A DNA stretch of 48,008 nt from Candidatus Levybacteria bacterium RIFCSPHIGHO2_01_FULL_38_26 (GTDB taxonomy: Bacteria > Patescibacteriota > Microgenomatia > Levybacterales > UBA12049). Positions 7,991-15,804 of the stretch are shown here, one piece after another. The number at the start of each line of letters is the position of its first letter. The first letter of the stretch is position 1. Below the pieces are notes generated by a model, which was given only the letters and a program-made list of their open reading frames with translations, made no database searches and was not told the DNA's origin. Both the position numbers and the translations under genes were made by a program. Where the stretch lies: NCBI GenBank assembly GCA_001782075.1, contig MFNO01000021.1:1-48008 (forward strand). The letters are read 5' to 3'.

Positions 7991-8446
7991 CTAAGGTTTT
8001 AATCTCGATAAATTTTGATTTATAAAGATTGGATTAAGACCTCTTATTTCTTCCTCTATTGTTAAATCGCTTCCTACATCATTCCATATAAAAATTTTCT
8101 TTTTAAAATAATATGCCAGACTCATTTCCATCAAAGTATTGCCGCCAATATATCCTTGTATTCCTTTTTTCTCTTTGTTTATAACAAGAATTGCGTCTGC
8201 CTTAATTACTTTCTTAAAATGCTCATTGATGAGTCTGGTTTTCTTCTTGTAATCATTTTTGTTCCTAAACCATGTTTTGTGCTTTTCAACATCAAAATTG
8301 CCTTCTTTTTCCATTTTGAAAACAGTGCTTGGTACCAAAACTTTAAAACCTAATTTTCTAAGCCTTTTGCTTATCTCAACAATATCTTTATAAAAAGCCA
8401 CACTGGAGCAAATGGTTATTGTTTTACGCTTGTTAATAGTTTTCAT
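7991..8446 (-). CDS. Nucleoside 2-deoxyribosyltransferase-like protein
   Basis: About 151 residues from the ATG at 8446 (MKTINKRKTITICSS). The flavodoxin-like pattern begins with an ICSS strand and ends with a conserved-looking block, GYIGGNTLMEMSLAYYFKKKIFIWND, in which a Gly-rich turn and an acidic residue precede a strand. This layout is typical of small predicted nucleoside 2-deoxyribosyltransferases and related nucleotide-binding proteins. The reaction is not proven from sequence. A longer start at 8521 would overlap the upstream Nudix gene by 34 bases and adds residues unlike the family, so I prefer 8446. The neighbouring Nudix gene hints at nucleotide salvage or sanitation. Confidence 0.6.
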   Translation of the reverse strand: MKTINKRKTITICSSVAFYKDIVEISKRLRKLGFKVLVPSTVFKMEKEGNFDVEKHKTWFRNKNDYKKKTRLINEHFKKVIKADAILVINKEKKGIQGYIGGNTLMEMSLAYYFKKKIFIWNDVGSDLTIEEEIRGLNPIFINQNLSRLKP

Positions 8447-8487
8447 GTCGTTGGTATCTATCTGTTCACATCGGCTGTGATATAGAT

Positions 8488-8937
8488 TCACACATCGGGA
8501 CTTCCAAACTCCGAGAACCAAACCTCTTTGAAATAGTCTTCTATTCCTTGTTTTATATGCGGCAAAGTGTTTTTAGGAAGGTTTTTAAGAGGAAACCAGT
8601 TCATATCATCGCATTTATCAGATTCTGTAATCCTTGGTTGACCTTTCCATTTATTGGAGGTCAGGAAAAAATCAATATACTCAAAATTGTCATTTGATTT
8701 TCTATGCATTATATGAATCACATTCAAATCTTTTGCATTCAAACTTATCCCCGACTCCTCTTTTGCCTCCCGCATCATAGCTTGCTTAATAGCTTCGTTG
8801 CCTTCAAGATGCCCTGAAACCAAAGTATATTTCCCGTCTTTCCAACCAGTATTAAATCTTCTTAAAAGTAATATTTTGTCATTTTTTATTAGTAAAAGAT
8901 ATACTGCAACTCGAAACAAGATTTTTTCATTAGTCAT
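8488..8937 (-). CDS. Nudix hydrolase
   Basis: A 149-residue Nudix-fold hydrolase that should cleave a nucleoside diphosphate linked to another group. The Nudix box at residues 42-64 fits GX5EX7REUXEEXGU (GHLEGNEAI...REAKEESGI), with the metal-binding glutamates intact. The N-terminal strand (FRVAVYLLLIKNDKILLLRR) and the substrate-loop block DFFLTSNKWKGQPRITESDKCDDMNWF resemble the MutT/8-oxo-dGTPase-like group. The substrate cannot be set from sequence. It lies between a DUF5680-like gene and a nucleoside deoxyribosyltransferase-like gene. Confidence 0.9.
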   Translation of the reverse strand: MTNEKILFRVAVYLLLIKNDKILLLRRFNTGWKDGKYTLVSGHLEGNEAIKQAMMREAKEESGISLNAKDLNVIHIMHRKSNDNFEYIDFFLTSNKWKGQPRITESDKCDDMNWFPLKNLPKNTLPHIKQGIEDYFKEVWFSEFGSPDV

Positions 8938-8960
8938 AAAATTACTTCTTGGCAGCTTTA

Positions 8961-9518
8961 CTAGAACCCTTTGCTAAAAACGTGGCCTTTTCCTTCAAAT
9001 GTATGCATTGGCACTCCATTGCGGGTAAGCTTCTCCTCATCTCCCCAGCCATGATCTTTTCTCTCTCCCTTTCCTTCATAAACCCATATATTACCGCTTG
9101 GATCTTTGTGTTCAAATCTTACATTCTTTCCGAAACGAACTTCGTTGGCATGCTCTGCTAAAAATAGAATAAGAGCATTGTTAACAATTTTATCTCCAAC
9201 ATCAATGCCTTCCTTAGTCGGTCCCCCTCCATACAAATAAAGAGTATTAGCCCTGCCGCTGGCAATATCCTTATTTACCTCATAACCAGCGAAATGAGCT
9301 GATTTTCTATCCTCACTGACTTGAAAATTATCCTCATACAAAAAAGTTGCTCCTTCATTATTTTTATCTGGGTATCTATATCCTTCAAATCCCATAACGT
9401 TTAATCCGGAAATTGGTTTTTTTCCCGAAGCAAACGTATTAACCCTAGCTTTAACGAAGTGATCAAACACCTCGCGGGGCATTATTTGTGGTTCTTGAAT
9501 CTCGCTTACCTGTTCCAT
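8961..9518 (-). CDS. Uncharacterised protein, DUF5680-like
   Basis: A 185-residue soluble protein with no signal peptide. Features include NTFASGKKP, a Tyr/Asp-rich stretch with YRYPD and FLYEDNF, a YLYGGGP strand-turn, and a C-terminal Gly/His-rich region (KDHGWGDEEK, GVPMHTFEGKGHVF). The order of aromatic and acidic residues recalls DUF5680, whose function is unknown; the match is from memory of the pattern and is weak. An extended -10 box (TGATATAAT) ends 8 bases before the ATG, so it probably has its own promoter and a leaderless message. Confidence 0.5.
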   Translation of the reverse strand: MEQVSEIQEPQIMPREVFDHFVKARVNTFASGKKPISGLNVMGFEGYRYPDKNNEGATFLYEDNFQVSEDRKSAHFAGYEVNKDIASGRANTLYLYGGGPTKEGIDVGDKIVNNALILFLAEHANEVRFGKNVRFEHKDPSGNIWVYEGKGERKDHGWGDEEKLTRNGVPMHTFEGKGHVFSKGF

Positions 9519-9526
9519 ACACGGTG

Positions 9527-9535
9527 ATTATATCA
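9527..9535 (-). promoter_or_regulatory. Extended -10 promoter before the DUF5680-like gene
   Basis: TGATATAAT on the minus strand, a perfect extended -10 element, lies between the copA stop and the next start codon. No good -35 box is visible, which is usual for extended -10 promoters. The predicted start of transcription falls at the ATG at 9518. Confidence 0.55.
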
Positions 9536-9546
9536 AAACTTTTTCA

Positions 9547-11940
9547 TTATTGAAATTTGGGCTTTTTATATAACCGTAAAAGCAATGAATTCAAAACAAC
9601 AGATACAGACGAAAATGCCATGGCAAAGCCGGCAATCTCAGGCCGCAGAGCAGATTGGGACAAATTTATCCAAACAGAAGAAACCCCATGCCCTACAGCC
9701 GGAATAAATTCAAAAATACCTGCCAAAGAAACAACCCAGTCAGCCGGAACACCTCCGTGTCTGGTAAACACAAGATGCAGACCTGCCGCTACCGGAATTG
9801 CGACTGTATTGTAGACAAATGCCCAGAAAAAGTTTTGCCAAATCTTATAAATCGTTTTTTTAGAAAGATCAATTGCCGTGACAACGTCCCGAAGATCATC
9901 CCTAACAAGAATAATTTCTCCTGTCTCTATCGCAACATCTGTTCCGGAGCCAACAGCGATACCAAGATCAGATTTTGCCAAAGCAGGAGAATCATTTATG
10001 CCGTCTCCGACAAACGCCACAACTTTTCCTTCCTTCTTGATAGACTCTATCAACTCCTCTTTTTTCTCCGGCAATACATTGGCATAAACCTTGTCTATAC
10101 CCAGCTGCTTCCCGATTGCCAAAGCAGTCTGCTCGTTATCGCCTGTAATCATAATTATTTCTTTTCCTCTTTTTTTTAGAGCCTGGATAGCTGCTACAGA
10201 ATATTCTTTAAGCGTATCCGCAAGAGCGATGCACCCAACAACTTTTTTATCATAAGCGACGTAAACAACAGTCTTTGCTTCATTCCTCAGCCTCCCTACT
10301 TCACTTGCCGCCTCGTCAACCTTAATACCTTCTTTTTCCATAAACAATTGGTTTCCGATCATAACTACTTTTCCTTTATATTCTGACGAAACCCCCATCC
10401 CTGATATAGTTTTGAAATTTTTTGGCTCGATAACCTCCAGATTTTCCGCTTTTGCCTTTTTGACAACAGCTTGTGCCAACGGATGCTCGGATCCCCTCTC
10501 TGCCGAAGCCGCAAGTTTGAGAAGTTCTTTCTTATCAAATCCTCCAAACGTAACAATATCTGTAACTGCCGGTTCGCCTTTTGTCAATGTCCCTGTTTTA
10601 TCAAAAGCAACCGCTGTAATTTTGTGAGCTTTTTCAAGAGCTTCTCCGCCTTTTATCAAAATCCCGCCCTCAGCCGCCTTGGCTGTCCCAACCATTGTGG
10701 CAATCGGAGTAGCCAAGCCCAAAGCGCAAGGACAGGAAATAATAAGGGTCGCCACCATAAATAGAAGAGACGAAGTAAAATCATTGCCTTTTATAAAAAG
10801 CCAGTAATTAAAAGAAATAAGCGCTAGGATTATTACAGTTGGGACAAAACGCTCAGAAATCCAATCAGCCACACGCTGAAGAGGAGCTCTTGTTGCCTGA
10901 GCTTCTCTGACCATCCGAACAATCTGATGAAGAAGAGTTTCGTTTCCCACTTTTGTTGCCCTGCAATGAAGTAATCCGTAAGAATTTACAGTACCTCCTA
11001 TCACCTCGTCATTTACTTTTTTGTTCACAGGCATTGATTCTCCCGTAACAATCTTCTCATCAATCGCCGACTCTCCGCTTACAATAACTCCGTCTGATGG
11101 AATCTTTGTCCCTGGCTTTACCACAAAAACATCATCTTTTTTAAGATCGCTTGCCAAAATTTCCCGCTCCTGGCCATTTTTATCAAGCAGTATTGCCTTT
11201 TGCGGAGCAAGCTGGAGAAGCTTGCTTACAGCCTCTGAAACTTTTCCACGGGATAAGGCTTCCAAATACCGACCCATGATAAGAAAAGACATAAGAGCCG
11301 CGGATGACTCCCAAAACGGATGGTCAAGCCCGATCCAAATTGTCTGAAGATTTCCATACGTTGTTGAGAAAAGAAAACCAATTAGGCTATAGAAAAACGC
11401 TGCGCTTGTACCCAAAACCACAAGCGTATCCATAGACGTTGAGCCTACTTTAAAAGCAGTCCACGCGCTTCTGTAGAATATCCATCCTACCCAAAACTGA
11501 ACGGGAATAGTCATGACAAGATATATCCAGTTAAGATCGACAAACATTGTCCCCACCATAATCGCATGCACATGCTTGAGATTGAGCATGTGCACCGCCA
11601 TGTAATAAATAATAATAGGGCTTGAAAGAATAAAACTTATGATGGTACGATTTCTCAAATCTCTAACATGCGATTCTCGCTCCCTTTTGAATTCATCCTC
11701 TGTTTTTGATTCTTCTTCAAAGAATGAGTATCCCAGAGATTTGCCCAAGCTTTTAATTTTGTCCTCAGGAATTATGCCGGGATCAAACGCGATCGAGAGT
11801 TTCTCGGCACCAAAACTGGCATTGACAGACGCTACTCCTTTTTGCTTACCAAGAACTGTATTTATCAAAACCGCACAAGAAGCACAGTGCATTCCCTGAA
11901 CTCTGTATAATTTTTGTGTTTGTTGAATTTTTGTATCCAT
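9547..11940 (-). CDS. copA: Cu(I)-exporting P1B-type ATPase CopA
   Basis: A 797-residue P1B-1 ATPase that pumps Cu(I) out of the cytoplasm. Domains in order: one N-terminal HMA domain with GMHCASC (16-22), membrane segments from about residue 97, the actuator loop with TGES (299-302), the membrane CPC copper site (403-405) in SCPCALGLATP, the phosphorylated Asp447 in DKTGTLT, the SEHPLA motif of the nucleotide domain, and the hinge GDGINDSPAL. The last two helices carry Asn, Tyr and Met/Ser residues as in P1B-1 pumps. It is 7 bases downstream of the DoxX-cupredoxin gene; CopZ, its probable donor, is 1.6 kb further on. Confidence 0.95.
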   Translation of the reverse strand: MDTKIQQTQKLYRVQGMHCASCAVLINTVLGKQKGVASVNASFGAEKLSIAFDPGIIPEDKIKSLGKSLGYSFFEEESKTEDEFKRERESHVRDLRNRTIISFILSSPIIIYYMAVHMLNLKHVHAIMVGTMFVDLNWIYLVMTIPVQFWVGWIFYRSAWTAFKVGSTSMDTLVVLGTSAAFFYSLIGFLFSTTYGNLQTIWIGLDHPFWESSAALMSFLIMGRYLEALSRGKVSEAVSKLLQLAPQKAILLDKNGQEREILASDLKKDDVFVVKPGTKIPSDGVIVSGESAIDEKIVTGESMPVNKKVNDEVIGGTVNSYGLLHCRATKVGNETLLHQIVRMVREAQATRAPLQRVADWISERFVPTVIILALISFNYWLFIKGNDFTSSLLFMVATLIISCPCALGLATPIATMVGTAKAAEGGILIKGGEALEKAHKITAVAFDKTGTLTKGEPAVTDIVTFGGFDKKELLKLAASAERGSEHPLAQAVVKKAKAENLEVIEPKNFKTISGMGVSSEYKGKVVMIGNQLFMEKEGIKVDEAASEVGRLRNEAKTVVYVAYDKKVVGCIALADTLKEYSVAAIQALKKRGKEIIMITGDNEQTALAIGKQLGIDKVYANVLPEKKEELIESIKKEGKVVAFVGDGINDSPALAKSDLGIAVGSGTDVAIETGEIILVRDDLRDVVTAIDLSKKTIYKIWQNFFWAFVYNTVAIPVAAGLHLVFTRHGGVPADWVVSLAGIFEFIPAVGHGVSSVWINLSQSALRPEIAGFAMAFSSVSVVLNSLLLRLYKKPKFQ

Positions 11941-11947
11941 AATTTAC

Positions 11948-12841
11948 CTAATTGACTGATTTATTAGCCACATCGCACGCAAAATTTTTGTTTGCAATAA
12001 TACTTGGCGCTCCCGCGCTTTCATCCCCTACGATAAGCGTGCCAATTTGATCGTAATGTCCTTGGCCGCAGGGAACAGAACAGTAAAAATTAAATTTTCC
12101 AGGAATTGAAGGTGTAAATTCTACTGTAGTTGTGCTTTTTGGAAAAAGCCTTTTGTTGACTCCAAAAACATCAATCGCAAAGCCATGGTCATATGCGTCC
12201 TCGTTGAAGATATGCAGTACTACCCTGTCTCCCGGGTTAACTCGAATCGTATCAGGCTCCCATTTCCATTGATCCTGCAATATCTTCATATGTATCTCGA
12301 CTACTTCTCCTGTGGATTCAAAGCCTCCGATGTTTTGCGGTCTGTAATACTGCTGATATACAAATCCTGTTGTCAAAAGGACAACTCCAAACAAAACCAA
12401 ACCCAGGTATTTATTCATGGATGTTTCTTGTTTGGCGAAAAATTTCTCAATGCTTATTGGACCAGACCCCAGTAAGAAAAGCGCGCCGGATGCACCAATC
12501 AGTCCTATATCTCGATACAAGTCAGGATTGAGAGAAACCCCATATTTTGAAAGAAACGAGATGAAGAAAGTTACAACCAGAAAAAAAGACAGAAAAGCAA
12601 AAAGCCTTACCTTGAACCCAAGCACAAAAGATGCGGCGATAACAATCTCTGTCAAACCCAAATAAAAGTTGACGGCCGCAGCATCTGCCAATTCAAAACC
12701 TGTTATCAGCTGAGTTTCCGAAGTAGCTTGTCCCGGATTGGTCAGTTTTTGAATCCCGAAAAATAAAAATACAAAAGCAAGACCTATTCTTAAAAATAGC
12801 GGAGAAAAATGCTGGTATTTTGCGGGCAGTAACTCGAGCAT
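11948..12841 (-). CDS. DoxX-type membrane domain fused to a CuA-like cupredoxin
   Basis: A 297-residue protein. Residues 10-128 form a four-helix DoxX-like domain (LFLRIGLAFVFLFFGIQKL..., then TEIVIAASFVLGFKVRL). A fifth membrane segment (143-162) leads to an extracytoplasmic cupredoxin domain (about 175-272) with QWKWEPDTIRVNPGD, His219 (YDHGFAIDV) and the ligand loop CSVPCGQGHYDQIG (Cys254, Cys258, His262). In cytochrome oxidase subunit II the CuA site continues with Met three residues after the His; here that residue is Gln265. The start at 12841 is chosen because GAGG lies 8 bases upstream; the longer frame begins at a TTG in a TTGACT promoter-like word. It is followed by copA, so copper binding or relay outside the cell is likely. 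Confidence 0.85.
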   Translation of the reverse strand: MLELLPAKYQHFSPLFLRIGLAFVFLFFGIQKLTNPGQATSETQLITGFELADAAAVNFYLGLTEIVIAASFVLGFKVRLFAFLSFFLVVTFFISFLSKYGVSLNPDLYRDIGLIGASGALFLLGSGPISIEKFFAKQETSMNKYLGLVLFGVVLLTTGFVYQQYYRPQNIGGFESTGEVVEIHMKILQDQWKWEPDTIRVNPGDRVVLHIFNEDAYDHGFAIDVFGVNKRLFPKSTTTVEFTPSIPGKFNFYCSVPCGQGHYDQIGTLIVGDESAGAPSIIANKNFACDVANKSVN

Positions 12842-12900
12842 CAAAAAAGCCTCTACTTTAGGCTTATCACAAAAGACAATTTCAGTCAAGGACTTTTAGT

Positions 12901-13467
12901 TTATTTTTTTGCCCGCAGCATCAGAAAACCAAGGAGTAAAAATGAAACGCCTGTTATAATTCCAATCATACTGTAAAGCTGAATTTTATCTCCTGTCGCG
13001 GCCAAACCCAGTACCTCCGGCCCGCCGACTCCTTGCACTTCGCCATTACAGGTATATCTGCTGTTGTATGCCATATAAGGAGCGCTATCAAGACCCCAAA
13101 GAGCGCCGCTTGCGATATAGTGCCATCCTTGATCTCTAAGGGTTTGAATTTCAGAATTATTCAAGCTTGATACTTTCCACCAATTTGTCTGAATTCCTTC
13201 ACCTTTGTCGGTACAAAGACACTGCAAAATTTGGTCGGAGTTACCATTTATATTATAAACGCTGTCTTTCCCTCTATACTCGGCAGTGCTTCCTACCAAA
13301 CCATGAACGCCGTCATCGTACTGAACTCTAAGATTAGTACCAGTGGGATTTGTACACGAAGGAAATTCGGGGACACTCAAAGCATACACATCAGACATAT
13401 TAACCTTTGCGATCAAAAGGATAAGAAGAGAAAAAATTGTAACAAATTTAGCGCTTTTTCTTAACAT
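12901..13467 (-). CDS. Secreted surface protein with C-terminal LAATG anchor signal
   Basis: A 188-residue protein with an N-terminal signal peptide (about residues 1-29, ending SDVYA) and a C-terminal sorting-type signal: LAATG at 155-159, a hydrophobic helix (about 163-184) and the basic tail RAKK. This fits sortase or similar cell-wall attachment; no sortase gene is in the window. The mature part (30-150) has four cysteines (SCTN, QCLCTDKG, RYTCNGE) and aromatic-rich repeats (NWWKVS, GWHYIASGALWG) that match no family I know. It has its own promoter and precedes the DoxX-cupredoxin gene by 59 bases, so it may belong to the copper/redox module or simply lie at its edge. Confidence 0.75.
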   Translation of the reverse strand: MLRKSAKFVTIFSLLILLIAKVNMSDVYALSVPEFPSCTNPTGTNLRVQYDDGVHGLVGSTAEYRGKDSVYNINGNSDQILQCLCTDKGEGIQTNWWKVSSLNNSEIQTLRDQGWHYIASGALWGLDSAPYMAYNSRYTCNGEVQGVGGPEVLGLAATGDKIQLYSMIGIITGVSFLLLGFLMLRAKK

Positions 13468-13495
13468 ATAAATAAGACCTTAAGTAATAGGCTAT

Positions 13496-13524
13496 AGGAT
13501 ATCATATTGGAGGGAAAAAGTCAA
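13496..13524 (-). promoter_or_regulatory. Promoter of the surface protein / copper module
   Basis: Minus-strand TTGACT (13524-13519), 17 bases, TATCCT (13501-13496). The start codon at 13467 is 28 bases downstream. It could drive the surface protein, the DoxX-cupredoxin gene and copA. Confidence 0.65.
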
Positions 13525-13543
13525 GCTTTTTAGTATTACAGGA

Positions 13544-14536
13544 TTATTGTCGTTGTAGGTTTTCTTTGTAGTATTTTTCTAAAACTTCCGCAACCGCTCT
13601 TTTGTTTCCTCTGCTATCCCAAAGCTCTGTTGATGATCCTGTGTTTGTCCAATAATTTAGTCCAACCACTTCTTCCATTTCAAACAAATTCTTAAGCAGG
13701 TTTTCTATCCAGTCTCTTTGTTCTTCTTCACTCATATCTCCGTGAATATCAGGAATAGGCGCGCCAAATTCACCAAGGACTACTTTTCCCCCGCTTTTGT
13801 CTGAGAATGATTTAATGTCGCTGATTAACTTCTCAGGAGTTCCTACATAATGATCTATCGCAACTATTCCGCCCAAGGCTTTTGTTGTCTCTTTGTCCAT
13901 TATAAGACTGGCGACATCGCCGTTCATCGAGTAGTAATTTGAAACAACTTTTTTACCTATTTTTTCAAAAGCGTTCTTTGTCGCATTGTACTCTTCAATC
14001 AAAAACTCCCTATGTCCTTTCGCGTCCCCGTTGTGCCTTGGATCGCCAGGCCCACCGTTTTCGCATTCACTGCAGGATGAAAAAATATCACCATCCACAA
14101 ATAAATCTGCGTTTTCAAGAATAAATTTCTCAGTCAGCTCTATATGCGCTTTTCTGTCCATACGCTCATAACCAAACCATCTTTCCCAGCCGGACCAGTT
14201 ACCGCGAAACCATACTTTCAGCTCATATTTTCTGGCAAAACTTACCCAACGTTTTAGAAATGGAAGAAATTCCGCGTCATACGGCGTACCGATTGCCACG
14301 TGAGTCGCTCCGGTACCAGCAATATTCTTTATCTGCTCCTCAATTACTCTGTCAAAAGACAGATCCCCCAACTTCTCCCGGGCCACGTCTCTTGAATACT
14401 TCATCGTGTCAATAGAAGTCACCTCCCAAGAGTGCTTTTTTTCTTTCTGGCTTATAATTTCCGCCTGTTTGGGAGGAAAAACAAAAAAAGTAACAAACAA
14501 AATTAAAAGTCCTAGTATAAAAAAATATTTGCTCAT
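13544..14536 (-). CDS. Membrane-anchored TIM-barrel glycoside hydrolase-like protein
   Basis: A 330-residue protein with an N-terminal membrane anchor or signal (about residues 4-20) and an extracytoplasmic catalytic domain. The strand motifs fit a clan GH-A (beta/alpha)8 hydrolase: HVAIGTPYDAEFLPFLKRW, KVWFRGNWSGWERWFGY, ADLFVDGDIFSSCSECENG, KVVSNYYSMNGD, GIVAIDHYVG and KVVLGEFGAPIPD, where Glu256 would be the nucleophile. The ENGGP stretch at 159-163 could carry the acid/base, but this is uncertain. The family and substrate are not known; cleavage of the cell's own surface polysaccharide is plausible from context. It overlaps the GH140-like gene by an ATGA. Confidence 0.7.
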   Translation of the reverse strand: MSKYFFILGLLILFVTFFVFPPKQAEIISQKEKKHSWEVTSIDTMKYSRDVAREKLGDLSFDRVIEEQIKNIAGTGATHVAIGTPYDAEFLPFLKRWVSFARKYELKVWFRGNWSGWERWFGYERMDRKAHIELTEKFILENADLFVDGDIFSSCSECENGGPGDPRHNGDAKGHREFLIEEYNATKNAFEKIGKKVVSNYYSMNGDVASLIMDKETTKALGGIVAIDHYVGTPEKLISDIKSFSDKSGGKVVLGEFGAPIPDIHGDMSEEEQRDWIENLLKNLFEMEEVVGLNYWTNTGSSTELWDSRGNKRAVAEVLEKYYKENLQRQ

Positions 14537-15804
14537 TGTTTGGAAACTAAAAGCAGCAGGTCAAGGTTTCGAGTTTTTGCTAATGGTATTATACAGTTTT
14601 TGCCCTTGATTTTAAAGCTTTTTATAGTCTTTAGTGATTCTGGAGAAATTAATGAAACATTATAAGTAGTATTTTTAAGATCCTTCACCCCAATCTCCCC
14701 AATACCCCCAACTTTTGGTACATAAATAAAAATATGCTTATCTTCTATTTTGGCTGCGAATGGATAATAAAAGTTACCTTCTGTCCAGTGAGGATTTATG
14801 TTTTCAAAACAAGCCGTGAGCTTCCGCCATTCGTATTTTTCCAAAAACTTCTTGGATTGCCCCAGCTGTTCTGCTCCTCTAAACTTCAGAGATTTCTTCC
14901 AATAAGAATCTCCCCAATGCCCCATAAAATTTTCTCCTTTTTTTGACATCTGCCAGATGCCGTGTGCTCCATAACTGTGTCCTTTAGCCCCCGACAACAA
15001 ACAAACCCAAAAAGCATACCTCTGCTCGTATTCGCCAAAATTTCCCAAAATCCCCTCGTACCAGGGCTCCATATTAATAATCGGCATTTTTGAATTGTCG
15101 TTATTAATAATTGAATTGACCATAAAAGCTACAGAATCTTTGGAGTGCCCGGACTGAATAGAATTGATAGACAGCCACTTCCTGCCTCCCAAAAGATCCA
15201 GCGCGGTCGTTCTTCTATGAACATGTGCCGTAATTTGCCTTTTGTAGGGATCGATCTTGTGGATATAATCTCCAACTTCTTTCCATTTTTTGATTCGACT
15301 TCTTAAATTGTCATTCTGATCCTGAGCCCTGCCGAAGGAGAAGAATCTCATGAGATCCTTCACTGCGCCTGTACTGAGCTTGCCGAATGTACTCAGGATG
15401 ACAGGATGAGAATTAGGCATATCTATCTCCCCTGCCAAACACCAAATAACCGGATAGGATGAGTATCTCGCAACAATTTCACGCCACAAACTTTTTATTT
15501 TCTCAACACCCAAAACATCTATATGATGTCCCCAGCCCCCATATATCACAGGCGCGAGACCATTGTCTACCAGATATTTTATTTTTTTGTCAGCTTCTTC
15601 GAAGTATTTTTTATCCAAACTCCAATCCTTTCTAAAAGCAAAACCGCGAACTTCTGTCTCCGGCGGAATACCAATGACTATCTGAACAGCTGAGAATCCC
15701 TGTTTTACCCTTTTCTTCACAAGCAGTTTAAAAACAGAAAAAGGCATTCTTGAAGTTGCCCCAAACCACCAGGTGTCGGCTAGAAAGAAAAATGGAAGTT
15801 TCAT
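14533..15804 (-). CDS. GH140/DUF4038-like TIM-barrel protein with repeat insertion
   Basis: A 423-residue protein without an obvious signal peptide. The opening FFLADTWWFGATSRM, then YPVIWCLAGEIDM (121-129), INMEPWYEG and LSGAKGHSYGAHGIWQ resemble the DUF4038/apiosidase-like family (GH140), with Glu126 and the Glu of NMEPWYEG as candidate catalytic residues. The C-terminal 90 residues form a beta-rich domain as in that family. Residues 133-166 (from HPVILSTFGKLSTG to QDQNDN) are encoded by a palindromic repeat inserted in frame directly after the first catalytic motif, so activity may be altered. It overlaps its neighbours on both sides by ATGA and forms a tight operon with the SAF oxidoreductase and the hydrolase-like gene. 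Confidence 0.7.
   Translation of the reverse strand: MKLPFFFLADTWWFGATSRMPFSVFKLLVKKRVKQGFSAVQIVIGIPPETEVRGFAFRKDWSLDKKYFEEADKKIKYLVDNGLAPVIYGGWGHHIDVLGVEKIKSLWREIVARYSSYPVIWCLAGEIDMPNSHPVILSTFGKLSTGAVKDLMRFFSFGRAQDQNDNLRSRIKKWKEVGDYIHKIDPYKRQITAHVHRRTTALDLLGGRKWLSINSIQSGHSKDSVAFMVNSIINNDNSKMPIINMEPWYEGILGNFGEYEQRYAFWVCLLSGAKGHSYGAHGIWQMSKKGENFMGHWGDSYWKKSLKFRGAEQLGQSKKFLEKYEWRKLTACFENINPHWTEGNFYYPFAAKIEDKHIFIYVPKVGGIGEIGVKDLKNTTYNVSLISPESLKTIKSFKIKGKNCIIPLAKTRNLDLLLLVSKQ
15309..15403. repeat. Palindromic repeat element inserted in the GH140-like gene
   Basis: A 95-base element with terminal inverted repeats tgtcattctga / tcaggatgaca (one mismatch) and an inner perfect palindrome atctcatgagat. 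Internal words such as cctgagc, gccgaagg and actgagcttgccgaa are typical of a mobile palindromic repeat that I recognise from intergenic regions of other bacterial genomes. Here it lies inside a coding sequence and is read through without a stop, adding about 34 residues. No transposase gene is in the window. Confidence 0.7.

Noticed and set aside
7991-9518. Nudix, deoxyribosyltransferase-like and DUF5680-like genes as a phage-defence cassette
   Set aside because: No effector, nuclease or sensor domain is visible; ordinary nucleotide metabolism explains the first two.
12842-12889. Longer start (TTG) of the DoxX-cupredoxin gene
   Set aside because: The TTG belongs to a promoter-like TTGACT word, while the ATG at 12841 has a GAGG site 8 bases upstream and matches the start of DoxX domains.
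13525-13543. Terminator after the hydrolase-like gene
   Set aside because: No GC-rich stem followed by a T-run could be found in the gap.
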